Positions 1-8,575 are shown, numbered from the stretch's first letter. The stretch is DNA of 64,000 bases from Bacillus spizizenii TU-B-10 (GCF_000227465.1 NC_016047.1:325001-389000), one strand, 5' to 3'. Numbers and translations are program-made. The notes: generated by a model not told the origin, from the letters alone.

Positions 1-445
1 GCTTATATTTGGAATTGCCAGTTTGGTTGGATCGAAGTTTGGGGGATATAGCACCGATAAATGGGGAGTTCCCTTTACACTCATTGGCGGGATGACATTG
101 CATATCGTCACACTGATTCTGCTGTCATTTGTCACTCATTCCTATATCGGAGTGTTGGTGATTCTCATATTATGGTCGTTTGCCGCATGGTCCACCGGTC
201 CGACACAGCAATTTCATCTAGCTACAATAGAACCGGAAATGTCAGGTGTTTTGCTTAGCATTAATCAGTCAATGATGCAATTCGCCATGGCGGTCGGCGC
301 AGGAATAGGAGGGGTTTTTGTGGAAAACGTATCATTAGCCTCGATTACCTGGATTGGTGCGTTAGGGGTTATGATTGCAATTATTGCATCATTGATGATT
401 TTTCATTCACAACCGAAACAGACGCTAAAAGATATCAATCAATAA
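1..445 (+). CDS. ybcL: MFS transporter YbcL, C-terminal part
   Basis: This is the 3' end of a major facilitator superfamily drug/proton antiporter-type permease. The frame is open from base 2, so the gene begins before the window. The visible 148 or so residues hold about four hydrophobic helices. A charged loop with a G-G-Y-S-T-D-K-W sequence near the left edge resembles the conserved loop between MFS helices 8 and 9. The tail is short and polar, as usual. The substrate cannot be read from the sequence. The name comes from the order ybcL, then ybdG and ybdJ, remembered from B. subtilis 168. A terminator follows at 499. Confidence 0.75.
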   Translation, partial: LIFGIASLVGSKFGGYSTDKWGVPFTLIGGMTLHIVTLILLSFVTHSYIGVLVILILWSFAAWSTGPTQQFHLATIEPEMSGVLLSINQSMMQFAMAVGAGIGGVFVENVSLASITWIGALGVMIAIIASLMIFHSQPKQTLKDINQ

Positions 446-498
446 CACACTGCTTTGTTTTACTTCATAAAATTCAATGGGCTCATTTTAAAAAATCT

Positions 499-533
499 AA
501 CATCCGCTCGTAAATACAAGCGGGTGTTTTTTA
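499..533 (+). terminator. Rho-independent terminator of ybcL
   Basis: An inverted repeat (ACATCCGCT paired with AGCGGGTGT, one mismatch position) is followed by a run of six T. It lies 55 bases after the ybcL stop. Confidence 0.75.
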
Positions 534-1064
534 CAAGCTGTTCAAAGTCCATCCATATGCCTTCCAAGGGCAGACATCGTTCTGTATGTGTCGAAGGCGC
601 ACAAAGAGATTTCTTAAGGCTTTGCTGGCGGATAGGTGAAGCACGGCACGATTTGATCGAACACTGGCAACACAAGAGCACGTAAACCTAAGCATCCGGG
701 GAAATGGCAGAGAAGTTGCCGCTCGCGGAGCAAACACTTGCACCATCTCACTGAAAGGCCTAGACGATGCGGATGACAGATTTGTATTGCCGGAAGTAAA
801 TCCAGCACACAGCAGATGCGAGATTACATTTAAAATGGCAGCCGAGTTTCTTATAGTAGTAGGACTGATACTAACTGATAAACTAGTTAACACTAGTATA
901 TGATGTCATTATGTTCAGTTTGTTAGGCGTTTTATTAGCTCCTCACAGGAATATTTACAGTGTTTGTGGTATTTATACGTTAATTGGAAGTTAATGCGCT
1001 TACTGATATATCTTTGTGGAAAATATGCTGAGTGTCTGTTATCAAACGAGAGAGGGGCTCTTTT
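534..1064. other. Intergenic stretch with a decayed reading frame
   Basis: There is no supported gene here. On the + strand at about 652-895 a frame runs without a start codon; its most protein-like part includes the string R-G-N-G-R-E-V-A-A-R-G-A-N. A second frame upstream (about 545-630) seems to continue the same protein after a frameshift, and an in-frame stop separates them. This pattern fits a gene remnant, but I do not recognise the family. The opposite-strand frame (531-893) has no ribosome binding site and looks like the shadow of this remnant. The last 150 bases are AT-rich and hold the HEAT gene's leader. Confidence 0.4.
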
Positions 1065-1580
1065 ATGAAATCAAATGGGGATGAATTGTCGCTGTCTGTT
1101 CAGAATTTAGAGAACACAAATGAGATCACGATTGTTCAAGCGATAGGGGAGTTAAAGAAATCAGGAAAAGATGCAATACCTGTTTTGGTTGAGGCCTTAA
1201 AAGAGGAAGGCTCTTTGCGTAATATCGCTGCGGCTGTTTTAGGTGAGTTTGGGGAAGATGCGGGTGAAGCAGCGGAGGAGCTGTCATATTTATTAAAAAG
1301 TCATGCTGAAGATACAAGAATGGCTGCGGCCATTTCACTCATGAGAATTGGGAAACCTAGTCTGCCGTTTGTCATCAAAATCGCTCAAGAAAGTGAAGGG
1401 CAATCAAGCTTTTGGGCATCCTGGTGTATTGCATGGATCGATCCGTCTTGCATTGAACCGAAGATGTATGAATGCCTAAAACGCGAGCATGAACATCCTT
1501 CAGGAATGGTTGCTCCGTTTGCAGCTGAAGAGGCATTAGGAAAGCTGATTGCTTTTAAGTTGAAAGATACGGAGGATTGA
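1065..1580 (+). CDS. HEAT-repeat protein
   Basis: This is a 171-residue soluble acidic protein. Residues about 25-115 form three or four HEAT-type helical pairs: repeated segments of the type A-I-P-V-L-V-E-A-L, then A-A-A-V-L-G-E-F-G, then A-A-A-I-S-L-M-R-I-G. Such repeats make a curved scaffold for binding other proteins; no catalytic motif is visible. ATG at 1065 is preferred over the upstream in-frame GTG because AGAGGGG lies about seven bases before it. It is monocistronic, with convergent genes on its right. I do not place it in the strain 168 order, so it looks strain-variable. A partner cannot be named. Confidence 0.7.
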   Translation: MKSNGDELSLSVQNLENTNEITIVQAIGELKKSGKDAIPVLVEALKEEGSLRNIAAAVLGEFGEDAGEAAEELSYLLKSHAEDTRMAAAISLMRIGKPSLPFVIKIAQESEGQSSFWASWCIAWIDPSCIEPKMYECLKREHEHPSGMVAPFAAEEALGKLIAFKLKDTED

Positions 1581-1708
1581 AATTAGGATAGTAGGTGTTG
1601 TAGTTTTGTATCGATAAGCGGTAAAAATGAGAATGAGGAACTGTTATCTCTATTTAGTTCCCGTGAAATTAGGGGAAATGAAAGGACGATAAATTCTTAT
1701 TGGAGGTT

Positions 1709-1762
1709 GGCAGCCTTTTCTAAGAGAAAGATATGGAGAGAATTTCGAGGCTGCCGCTTATT
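1709..1762. terminator. Possible shared terminator between convergent genes
   Basis: A perfect 8-bp inverted repeat (GGCAGCCT with AGGCTGCC) spans a 31-base loop between the convergent HEAT and serine hydrolase genes, with a T-rich stretch to the right. The long loop makes this a weak call. Confidence 0.35.
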
Positions 1763-1788
1763 TTTATTCTTATTTTTCCTAAAAAAGT

Positions 1789-2796
1789 TTAATCTTTCAC
1801 TGACAGGACAATACATTCCTTAATGAGCTCCCACCTATCAAGAGCATTTATGGTGAATTCTGATGCGATCACTACGACTAGATCTTTCTCCGGAACACAG
1901 CAAATCACATTACCGCCATCTCCTAGTGCTGAGTATGAGAAAACACCTTCCTCTTCACGCAGCCACCATAGATAGCCGTAGTTATTAGCGTTCATCACTG
2001 TTGATTCGTCAATCCATGATGCGGGAACAATCTGCTGATTGTCCCAACAGCCGCGGTTTATATACAAAAGACCAAAACGTGCCATATCCCGCGGAGTCAG
2101 CGTCAGCCCCCATCCTCCGGTTGAGTTTCCATCCGGGTCGTTCACCCACCCCCTCACATGTTTACCGAATAAATCGTCAAAGCCGAATGATTTCATTTCA
2201 TAATTCGGGATTTCTTTCATGCCACTTGGTTTAAACAAGTGTTCGTTGGCAAATTCGCGGGCGTTTTTGCCTGTGCTGCGGGTGACGATGGCTGACAGCA
2301 GATGCGCGCCTGCGGTGGAGTATTTAAATGTGCCGATTGTGCCTTCTTGACCCAGCATATTCAGCGTATAGGTGATCCAATCAGGCTGCATGCACATCTT
2401 GTCGAGTGGTTCGTGCCAGTCTTCAAATGGATAGGGAGCTGTCATCGTGAGAAGGTGGCGTATGGTGATATCTTGTATTTGTTTATTAGGAGGACCCGGG
2501 ACATATTCCGGGAAAAAGTCGAGTGCGTTTTGGTCGACACTTTTGATGTATCCTCCATGTATCGCAATTCCAATGAGAGCCGATAAGATACTTTTGGTTA
2601 CTGATGCTACATGATGCGTATCAGTCGGTCCATAGCCATGATAATAGCGCTCATAAGCGATGTATCCATTTTTCACAACTACAATACCGTTAATATTGCT
2701 GTATCGGGACTTTATTTTAGGGTCAAGCTCAGACAGTTTTTTGGCGTCCATCCCCAAGGCTTGCGGGTCTGCAGTTGGCCAGTCGTTTCTTTTCAT
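1789..2796 (-). CDS. Serine hydrolase of the beta-lactamase/penicillin-binding class C type
   Basis: This 335-residue enzyme has the beta-lactamase/transpeptidase fold. The nucleophile motif S-V-T-K is at residues 65-68, in H-V-A-S-V-T-K-S. The second motif is Y-S-T near residue 160. A Gly-rich segment (G-D-G-G-N) near 290 stands where the K-T-G box usually lies. Without a clear K-T-G and with no signal peptide, an esterase or amidase acting in the cytoplasm is more likely than a true penicillinase. It starts five bases after the stop of the MerR gene and is surely co-transcribed with it, so the regulator's ligand may be its substrate. This pair is not in the strain 168 order as I remember it. 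Confidence 0.75.
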   Translation of the reverse strand: MKRNDWPTADPQALGMDAKKLSELDPKIKSRYSNINGIVVVKNGYIAYERYYHGYGPTDTHHVASVTKSILSALIGIAIHGGYIKSVDQNALDFFPEYVPGPPNKQIQDITIRHLLTMTAPYPFEDWHEPLDKMCMQPDWITYTLNMLGQEGTIGTFKYSTAGAHLLSAIVTRSTGKNAREFANEHLFKPSGMKEIPNYEMKSFGFDDLFGKHVRGWVNDPDGNSTGGWGLTLTPRDMARFGLLYINRGCWDNQQIVPASWIDESTVMNANNYGYLWWLREEEGVFSYSALGDGGNVICCVPEKDLVVVIASEFTINALDRWELIKECIVLSVKD

Positions 2797-2801
2797 GACA
2801 G

Positions 2802-3632
2802 TTACCTCTCTTTTTTCTTTATTGGAAAATACACTTCAGTCACGATATCCTCTGGCACACCAGCTTGCTGGTGATCGGTTACATACACTTCATACGGTGA
2901 TTGGGCCAAATCATAGCCTTCATCATCGACCCATTCCCTCAGCTTAGCGTATACCGAGGTCAATTCTGCATATGGGCCCTTTAAAACAGACTTTGCGCAA
3001 AGGCTGCCGTGCAGATATCTTGTCTCCCTTACCGTCTCCTCTATTGGAATCGCAAACTCTGTATCATTGCCGGCAGGGTTGTACTCAGGGCTGTGATAAA
3101 TGGTCATGGGCGTACCGAGCAAGGTAAGTTTATTAACCGCAATTCTTTCATATAGCCTGCTAAAATACTTCTCATACCCTAAGGCGTAGTCATCACTGCT
3201 CATCATTTGGCGTATATAAAGGATGTTCATTGGCTGGGTTTCGGAAAGCTCTACTTCTATATCGTCAAGCCATGACATCATTGATTTGCCCATATCTGCA
3301 CGCAGAATGTCTTGGTTCAATTGTGTAAGCGTATATTCATAAGCATGGATCTTTGCCTGTACTTCTTTTCTTTTTCTCTGAAGGCCGAAAATTAGTTTTT
3401 CTTCTGCCTGGTTCTCTTCTACATTGATCATGGTTTTAATTTCTTCCAGAGAAAAATGATACGACTTTAAACGGTTAATCAAGAGCATTTCCTTCAGCTG
3501 CCTGATAGAATAATATCGATATCCATTTTCAGGATTAATATCTTCGGGGTGAATGAGCCCGATTTCATCATAGTATCGCAGTGTTTTTGTTGATACTTTG
3601 CATATCTTTGAAAATTCACCGATCGATAGCAA
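2802..3632 (-). CDS. MerR-family regulator with GyrI-like effector domain
   Basis: This is a 276-residue transcription activator of the BmrR type. Residues 1-70 form the MerR winged helix (I-G-E-F-S-K-I-C then T-L-R-Y-Y-D-E-I-G-L). Residues 75-115 form the coiled-coil dimer helix. From about 125 to the end is a GyrI-like/AraC effector-binding domain that in this family binds hydrophobic or cationic drugs. The TTG at 3632 is chosen because GGAGGTG lies just before it; the frame continues upstream without a ribosome binding site. Upstream is a promoter with the overlong 19-bp spacer typical of MerR targets, so autoregulation with the following hydrolase gene is likely. Confidence 0.85.
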   Translation of the reverse strand: MLSIGEFSKICKVSTKTLRYYDEIGLIHPEDINPENGYRYYSIRQLKEMLLINRLKSYHFSLEEIKTMINVEENQAEEKLIFGLQRKRKEVQAKIHAYEYTLTQLNQDILRADMGKSMMSWLDDIEVELSETQPMNILYIRQMMSSDDYALGYEKYFSRLYERIAVNKLTLLGTPMTIYHSPEYNPAGNDTEFAIPIEETVRETRYLHGSLCAKSVLKGPYAELTSVYAKLREWVDDEGYDLAQSPYEVYVTDHQQAGVPEDIVTEVYFPIKKKER

Positions 3633-3652
3633 GTGATCACCTCCATGCTCCA

Positions 3653-3683
3653 AATGTACACCTTTCCGTAAGGGCAAAGTCAA
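3653..3683 (-). promoter_or_regulatory. MerR-type promoter with 19-bp spacer
   Basis: On the minus strand, TTGACT (3683-3678) and TACATT (3658-3653) are separated by 19 bp. A partly palindromic centre (CCTT-acgga-AAGG) fills the spacer. This geometry is the hallmark of promoters untwisted by MerR proteins, and it drives the adjacent MerR-hydrolase pair. Confidence 0.75.
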
Positions 3684-3767
3684 ATGTCAAAATAAAATCT
3701 TTCCAAAGTTAATCAGAAATTTATTTTCATATCGTATCCTTTCCGTATCACGTGAAAGGAGCATCAT

Positions 3768-4745
3768 ATGAAAACATTATGGAAAGTCTTAAAAGTCTTT
3801 TTTGGCAGCTTGGCTGCTTTGGTTTTGCTTGTATCCGTCTCCGTTTTTATTTACCACCATTATCAATTAAATAAGGAAGCAGCACTGTTAAAAGGCAAAG
3901 GCACAGTAGTCGATGTTGATGGTAAAAAGATAAATGTATATGAAGAGGGAAGCGGGAAGGATACGTTTGTGTTTATGTCCGGTTCGGGGATCGCTGCGCC
4001 TGCTTATGAGATGAAAGGTTTGTACAGCAAGTTTTCAAAAGAAAATAAGATTGCTGTTGTTGATCGGGCTGGTTATGGATACAGTGATGTGTCTCATGAT
4101 GACAGAGATATTGATACGGTACTGGAACAGACGAGGAAAGCGCTTATGAAAAGCGGAAATAAGCCTCCTTATATTTTAATGCCTCATTCCATATCCGGGA
4201 TTGAAGCCATTTATTGGGCTCAGAAATATCCTAAGGAAATCAAGGCCATTATTGCGATGGACATTGGATTGCCCCAGCAGTATGTCACGTATAAATTGAG
4301 CAGGATCGACAGACTGAAAGTGAGAGGGTTCCACCTGTTAACCTCGATTGGTTTTCATCGGTTTATGCCTTCCGCTGTATATAATCCTGAGGTGATTCGG
4401 CAGTCGTTTTTAACTGATGAAGAAAAAGAAATCTATAAAGCCATTAACTTTAAGCAATTTTTTAATGCAGATATGGAGCATGAGCTTTTACAGTCTTATC
4501 AAAATGGCAGCAAATCTGTGAATCTGCCGGCGCCAAAAGAAACTCCCGTCTTGATTTTAGATGCGGTCTCTGACCAAAATAGAAATTCAAAGTATGCCAT
4601 ACAAAACCGAAAAGATTATGAAGCGTTTGCGGCTCAATTCAATACAGCCGAAATAAAGGAACTAAGAGGAACACACAGTATTTATTTATATCAGCCTGAT
4701 CAAATATATAAACTTTCCATGGAGTTTATGAGAAAGGTTCGCTAG
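3768..4745 (+). CDS. ybdG: Membrane-anchored alpha/beta hydrolase YbdG
   Basis: This is a 325-residue alpha/beta hydrolase. An N-terminal hydrophobic helix (residues about 8-28) probably anchors it outside the membrane. The nucleophile elbow reads H-S-I-S-G near residue 142. The acid lies in L-D-A-V-S-D near 265 and the catalytic His in G-T-H-S near 305. The oxyanion region is F-M-S-G-S-G near 70. The ATG follows GAAAGGAG at the usual distance. The response regulator gene ybdJ begins one base after its stop, so the hydrolase is the first gene of an operon with a two-component system. The substrate is unknown; lipase or esterase activity is the family guess. Confidence 0.8.
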   Translation: MKTLWKVLKVFFGSLAALVLLVSVSVFIYHHYQLNKEAALLKGKGTVVDVDGKKINVYEEGSGKDTFVFMSGSGIAAPAYEMKGLYSKFSKENKIAVVDRAGYGYSDVSHDDRDIDTVLEQTRKALMKSGNKPPYILMPHSISGIEAIYWAQKYPKEIKAIIAMDIGLPQQYVTYKLSRIDRLKVRGFHLLTSIGFHRFMPSAVYNPEVIRQSFLTDEEKEIYKAINFKQFFNADMEHELLQSYQNGSKSVNLPAPKETPVLILDAVSDQNRNSKYAIQNRKDYEAFAAQFNTAEIKELRGTHSIYLYQPDQIYKLSMEFMRKVR

Positions 4746-4746
4746 G

Positions 4747-5418
4747 ATGAAGGGTTATCATATTTTAATCGTGGAAGATGATGTGACGATTGGTGATCTA
4801 CTGCAAAAGATTTTGCAGCGTGAGGGATATCATGTGATGTGGAAAACAGATGGAGCGGATGTGCTTTCGGTGATTCAGAAGGTGGATTTGGTCATTATGG
4901 ATGTGATGCTGCCGGGTGAAGACGGATATCAAATGTCTGCTAAAATCAAAAAGCTGGGGCTGCGCATTCCAGTCATTTTTCTCTCGGCCCGCAATGATAT
5001 GGACAGCAAGCTCCAAGGTTTGCAGATCGGTGAGGATTATATGGTAAAGCCTTTTGACCCGCGAGAGCTGCTATTAAGAATGCAGAATATGCTTGAGCAC
5101 TATTATGGCACTTTTACGCAAATCAAACATTTGTATATTGATGCGGAAACCAAAAAAGTGTTCAATGAAAGCCTGCATGATGAGGTGCTGTTTACTGCGA
5201 TTGAGCGGAAAATTTTCTTTTATTTATATGAAAATAGAGACAGCACCCTGACAAAGGAACATTTCTTTGAATATCTGTGGCAGCTCGAAGACAGAAACCC
5301 GAATATCGTCAATGTGCACATTAAAAAAATCAGAGGCAAAATCAAGGATCAAGCGGGTGAGATTATTGAAAATATATACGGAGAAGGGTATCGGCTGAAT
5401 ACCGTTGTGAAGAAATGA
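4747..5418 (+). CDS. ybdJ: Response regulator YbdJ (OmpR/PhoB type)
   Basis: This is a 223-residue two-component response regulator. The receiver domain covers residues 1-115, with acidic residues E10-D11-D12, phosphorylation site D52 (I-M-D-V-M-L-P-G) and the conserved Lys in M-V-K-P-F-D. The winged-helix DNA-binding domain covers about 130-223. It starts one base after ybdG and its stop overlaps the ybdK start (ATGA), so the three genes are translationally coupled. Targets are unknown. Confidence 0.9.
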   Translation: MKGYHILIVEDDVTIGDLLQKILQREGYHVMWKTDGADVLSVIQKVDLVIMDVMLPGEDGYQMSAKIKKLGLRIPVIFLSARNDMDSKLQGLQIGEDYMVKPFDPRELLLRMQNMLEHYYGTFTQIKHLYIDAETKKVFNESLHDEVLFTAIERKIFFYLYENRDSTLTKEHFFEYLWQLEDRNPNIVNVHIKKIRGKIKDQAGEIIENIYGEGYRLNTVVKK

Positions 5419-6401
5419 AGCTAAAGACAAAATATCAGTTGTTATTGTTTACAGCCGTCATTAGTGTTCCGGTACTGTTGCTGGCGGTTAGTATTTTGAT
5501 GTCGGTGATTTATGACAGCATGTTTAAACCGATGAATCATGGTATGCCTTTTCACAGGTCGTTTGCGTATCCCGCAATGATCGTTGTATTTTTGCTATCA
5601 CTCTTATTGTTAGCTTTTTTATTTTCAAAGTCGATTCATTCTCTGCTGCATAAAATCAATCTGTTAAATCAAACCATTCGACACCTGGCGAGTGATCAAA
5701 AGGTGCCAGATAAAATAGAAGTGAAACGTGCTGATGAAATCGGGGAACTGATCAAGTCGTTCAATTTGTTAATTGAACGAACGACATACCGTGAACTGGA
5801 ACTAAGGCAGCAGGAGGAAATTAAAAAGGAGCTTTTGCAAAAACTGCGGCATGACATTAATACACCTTTAACCGCTCTCAGGCTGCAGTTATTTTATTTG
5901 GAAAGCCAATGTCATGATCAGGCCGTATTTGAATCATTGTATCAGCAAATCCACTATATCGCGGAATTAACAAATGAATTCAACCTATATTCCGCTGAGA
6001 CGTTAGAAAGTTCTTATATCATAAATGAAGAAGTGAGTCTAAACGAGCTGTTAGAAACAGCAGTTAAAAAGTGGGATTATTTATACAGTATGAATGGAAT
6101 TGGGCTGCACTATAAGCCGGCAGATCAAGATGTGATATGGATGAGCAACCGGTTATGGATGCAAAGGCTGTTCGATAATATTTTTCAAAACACGTTAAAG
6201 CATTCAAAAGCTAAAAAAATGGAAGTCACGATTGAACATGGGACTGTTTCTATTTGCGATGACGGTATTGGATTTGATCGGAATGAGAACAGTGAGGGGC
6301 TTGGATTAAAGATTATTGATGATATATGCAGGCTGCTTGCGATTACTTATGAGTTGCAGACAAATGAGAATGGAACGAGGTTCTTGCTTTCAAAAGAGTG
6401 A
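5415..6401 (+). CDS. ybdK: Sensor histidine kinase YbdK
   Basis: This is a 328-residue sensor kinase with two membrane helices (about 8-33 and 53-71) and a short external loop of about 20 residues. It then has a HAMP-like segment and a dimerisation domain with the phosphoacceptor His near residue 146 (L-R-H-D-I-N-T-P-L). The ATPase domain shows the N box (N-I-F-Q-N-T-L-K-H), D-D-G-I-G and G-L-G-L-K. The very small external loop suggests sensing within the membrane or through a partner, possibly the YbdG hydrolase, as in other small-loop kinases. Its start overlaps the ybdJ stop. Confidence 0.9.
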   Translation: MKLKTKYQLLLFTAVISVPVLLLAVSILMSVIYDSMFKPMNHGMPFHRSFAYPAMIVVFLLSLLLLAFLFSKSIHSLLHKINLLNQTIRHLASDQKVPDKIEVKRADEIGELIKSFNLLIERTTYRELELRQQEEIKKELLQKLRHDINTPLTALRLQLFYLESQCHDQAVFESLYQQIHYIAELTNEFNLYSAETLESSYIINEEVSLNELLETAVKKWDYLYSMNGIGLHYKPADQDVIWMSNRLWMQRLFDNIFQNTLKHSKAKKMEVTIEHGTVSICDDGIGFDRNENSEGLGLKIIDDICRLLAITYELQTNENGTRFLLSKE

Positions 6402-6470
6402 CCCCGCTGATGTTTTTCTTTCTCCTATAAACTCTATATAATAGGAAGAAAGAAATGGGGTGATCAGCGT

Positions 6471-6665
6471 ATGTTTAAAAAAATCATTAAAACGATCAAG
6501 CACCTCTCAAGCAGCTCGAGTGATCGCTATCGCAAACACCGGCATTACAGCAGCAGCCGGCGCCGGCATTACCGAAGCTACAGCAGCAGCTCAGGCAAAA
6601 GAAGGAACTACGACCGTTATGGCGGCAGTCATCGCTACAAGCGCCGGAGCTACAGCAGCAGTTAA
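6471..6665 (+). CDS. ybdL: Small Ser/Arg/Tyr-rich basic protein YbdL
   Basis: This is a 64-residue, strongly basic, low-complexity protein built almost only of Ser, Arg, Lys, Tyr and His, with S-S-S-S runs and R-R-R-H-Y/Y-R-S-Y blocks after a hydrophobic start (M-F-K-K-I-I-K-T-I). The ATG has GGGGTG upstream at the right distance. The alternative frame from 6460 is Ala/Thr-rich and arises from the same AGC-repeat DNA, so I reject it. The gene converges on ybdM, a Ser/Thr kinase, with a shared terminator between them. A substrate relation is tempting, but it is inference only. Confidence 0.65.
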   Translation: MFKKIIKTIKHLSSSSSDRYRKHRHYSSSRRRHYRSYSSSSGKRRNYDRYGGSHRYKRRSYSSS

Positions 6666-6672
6666 TCTCAAA

Positions 6673-6709
6673 AAAGTTCTTGTTCCGTCTTGGGACAAGG
6701 GTTTTTTTT
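6673..6709. terminator. Bidirectional terminator between ybdL and ybdM
   Basis: A stem (CTTGTTCC with GGGACAAG) has a T run on the right and an A run on the left, serving both convergent genes. Confidence 0.8.
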
Positions 6710-7478
6710 ATGTGACTGATTGAATCGCGCGGTTCAGGTCTTCGCGAATCAATGCGGTGTGCTGGTACTCTTCATCGATGCCCAATAATTTTTTCAGCAG
6801 CAAGGTTACTTCTTTCGTCAGCGTTAATTCCTCCAGCCAAGTGCCGTTTTTCTTCTTTTTTCCTTTATATTGAGAGTACAGCAGGAATAACAGTGTTTCT
6901 CCGAGATCGAAGAAGTCATCCTGTTTCCTCACCTTTACTTCCTCCGTTTCTTCAGGAGTCAATTGCTTTGCAAGGCCGAAATCGATGAGGCAGAGCCTGC
7001 CGTTATTGATAATCATATTAGGCGTTCTGATGTCGCTGTGAAAAATCAGGCGTTCATGCAGGTATTCTACAATCTCAAGCAGCTGTGAAATCAGCTGTAA
7101 CGCCATAAGCTCTGTAAACGGCTGTTTTCGAAAAAATAATAATTCTTCTATATTATTTCCCTCAACCAGCTGCATGACATAATAAGCCTGTCCGTCTATG
7201 ATGAAATCTTCTATGAAGGCCGGGATTTGCGGGTGGTGAATACTTTTGAGCAGTTTTATTTCCTGCTGGAACCGGACTCTTTCTTTTTCCTTTTTCGCTT
7301 TTGTCGGCCGGAGCTGTTTTAAGACATAAGATGTTTGAGTATGGACATCGGTGCACAAATAAACCAAGCCATAGCCGCCCATTCCGAGGCATTCTTCGAT
7401 TCTGTATTGATGATTTAGGATAACGCCGTCCTTTAGAGGGCGGTCAAAAAGTAGCTTTTTGAGCTGTTTTAATGCCAT
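6708..7478 (-). CDS. ybdM: Ser/Thr protein kinase YbdM (Hanks type)
   Basis: This is a 256-residue kinase made of the catalytic domain alone, without a membrane helix or PASTA domain. The Gly-rich loop is G-M-G-G-Y-G-L-V near 31-38 and the ATP-binding Lys is in Y-V-L-K near 54. The catalytic loop reads H-S-D-I-R-T-P-N instead of the canonical H-R-D-x-K-x-x-N, and the magnesium motif is I-D-F-G. Lack of the Arg before the catalytic Asp marks a non-RD kinase not controlled by activation-loop phosphorylation. The length equals the strain 168 protein as I recall it. Its substrates are not evident; the facing ybdL gene is a candidate. Confidence 0.85.
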   Translation of the reverse strand: MALKQLKKLLFDRPLKDGVILNHQYRIEECLGMGGYGLVYLCTDVHTQTSYVLKQLRPTKAKKEKERVRFQQEIKLLKSIHHPQIPAFIEDFIIDGQAYYVMQLVEGNNIEELLFFRKQPFTELMALQLISQLLEIVEYLHERLIFHSDIRTPNMIINNGRLCLIDFGLAKQLTPEETEEVKVRKQDDFFDLGETLLFLLYSQYKGKKKKNGTWLEELTLTKEVTLLLKKLLGIDEEYQHTALIREDLNRAIQSVT

Positions 7479-7544
7479 GTCTGCACTTCCCTTGGTTGTA
7501 CTGATTACAGTTTATCAAAACAATTGTATTCTAGGCTAAAAATA

Positions 7545-7580
7545 AAAAAGAGCCGGCTCATGGAATTTGAACCAGCTCAG
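7545..7580 (-). terminator. Terminator of ybdN
   Basis: On the minus strand, a stem GAGCTGGTTCA with TGAGCCGGCTC (G-U pairs allowed) is followed by six T, just after the ybdN stop. Confidence 0.75.
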
Positions 7581-7586
7581 TATGAA

Positions 7587-8444
7587 TTAAAACTGCTTTG
7601 TGACATCGTATTCATAATCTATTTTTGCTTTTACATTACTCATCGTCGATTTAGCAGTTGCTAATGTATTATATTTAAAACTCCATACCTTAGCGACACT
7701 GAGTTGATCTGACAATGATATATCATAAGACCCTGACGTCGAGCTATTCACAAGTGCACGGCGCCATTCGTTATTTTCACTCGTCATGATGAAGTGGCGT
7801 GTATTTCCCTGGCTTGGTGTTTGAGTGGCGGTTGTTTGGACTCTAGTTACAATGGCATCGCGCGGTATTCCAGATTGGTTTGTTAAATCAGCCTTGATCA
7901 CGCTGGAGTCAGAACCTGAGGGGCTAAGGGTAGTATTTCCTTTATTTTCAGCAACGCCGCTGAATTGGAACGTTCCGCTGCCGGATTTGATTCGGTCTTC
8001 AATTGAAAGTGTGAAATACATGTTCCCGGTATAGGTGCCGCGTGACACTTTCACATAGAAGGTATCCGTCGTGTTTTGGGCGTCAGCATTGGCATAAATA
8101 AAAGAAGAGAACGTATTAGGATTAATCACTTCTGTGCCTTGTGAAACAGGTGCTCTGTTCTTATCGTAAATTTCAATTTTCATCCCTGTGTACGCGCTCT
8201 GGTGTGTACTTCTCACGTATACTTTTTCTCCCTTATAAGCTGTAAAAGTGAAATAGGCTTCATCTTGTCCGGCTTCCAGTATCGTTGTATCGATATTCTT
8301 ATATTTCCAATATCCGATTGGTGCTGCGGTATCAAATGAATTGTTTCCTGTAATAGCAGTGACTCCGGCAGCTGATGCCGAATAAGTAAAGGTGAATAAG
8401 ACAGCCAGCATAATAGCGAATGGAAAGAGCCATTTTTTCATCAT
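7587..8444 (-). CDS. ybdN: Secreted protein YbdN
   Basis: This 285-residue protein has a clear Sec signal peptide (M-M-K-K-W, a hydrophobic core, then S-A-S-A-A near residue 25). No lipobox is seen, so it should be released. The mature part is rich in Thr, Ser, Tyr and beta-strand patterns and has no Cys; residues 40-150 look like a bacterial pre-peptidase-type beta-sandwich. No catalytic motif is evident. AGGAGG lies eight bases before the ATG. The next gene, ybdO, is divergent and may share the regulatory region. The function is unknown. Confidence 0.75.
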   Translation of the reverse strand: MMKKWLFPFAIMLAVLFTFTYSASAAGVTAITGNNSFDTAAPIGYWKYKNIDTTILEAGQDEAYFTFTAYKGEKVYVRSTHQSAYTGMKIEIYDKNRAPVSQGTEVINPNTFSSFIYANADAQNTTDTFYVKVSRGTYTGNMYFTLSIEDRIKSGSGTFQFSGVAENKGNTTLSPSGSDSSVIKADLTNQSGIPRDAIVTRVQTTATQTPSQGNTRHFIMTSENNEWRRALVNSSTSGSYDISLSDQLSVAKVWSFKYNTLATAKSTMSNVKAKIDYEYDVTKQF

Positions 8445-8575
8445 GTAAACAACCTCCTTTTATTTCCATCATACATAATAATATTTTAAGTGTAAATAAA
8501 TGTTTTTTGAGGTTAATATATACATTGGTGTTGCCGATAAAAAGAGTAAGAGAGAATTGTTCAGGAGGGAACCCA

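Noticed and set aside
531..893. 120-codon minus-strand frame after ybcL
   Set aside because: No ribosome binding site and Ser/Arg-rich shadow composition; the + strand carries a more protein-like decayed frame.
1789..2796. True class C beta-lactamase with resistance role
   Set aside because: No signal peptide and no clear K-T-G motif; a cytoplasmic esterase or amidase is more likely.
6460..6723. Ala/Thr-rich frame overlapping ybdL
   Set aside because: It is the shifted reading of AGC-type repeats in ybdL, its GTG lies in the ribosome site of ybdL, and the stop is beyond the shared terminator.
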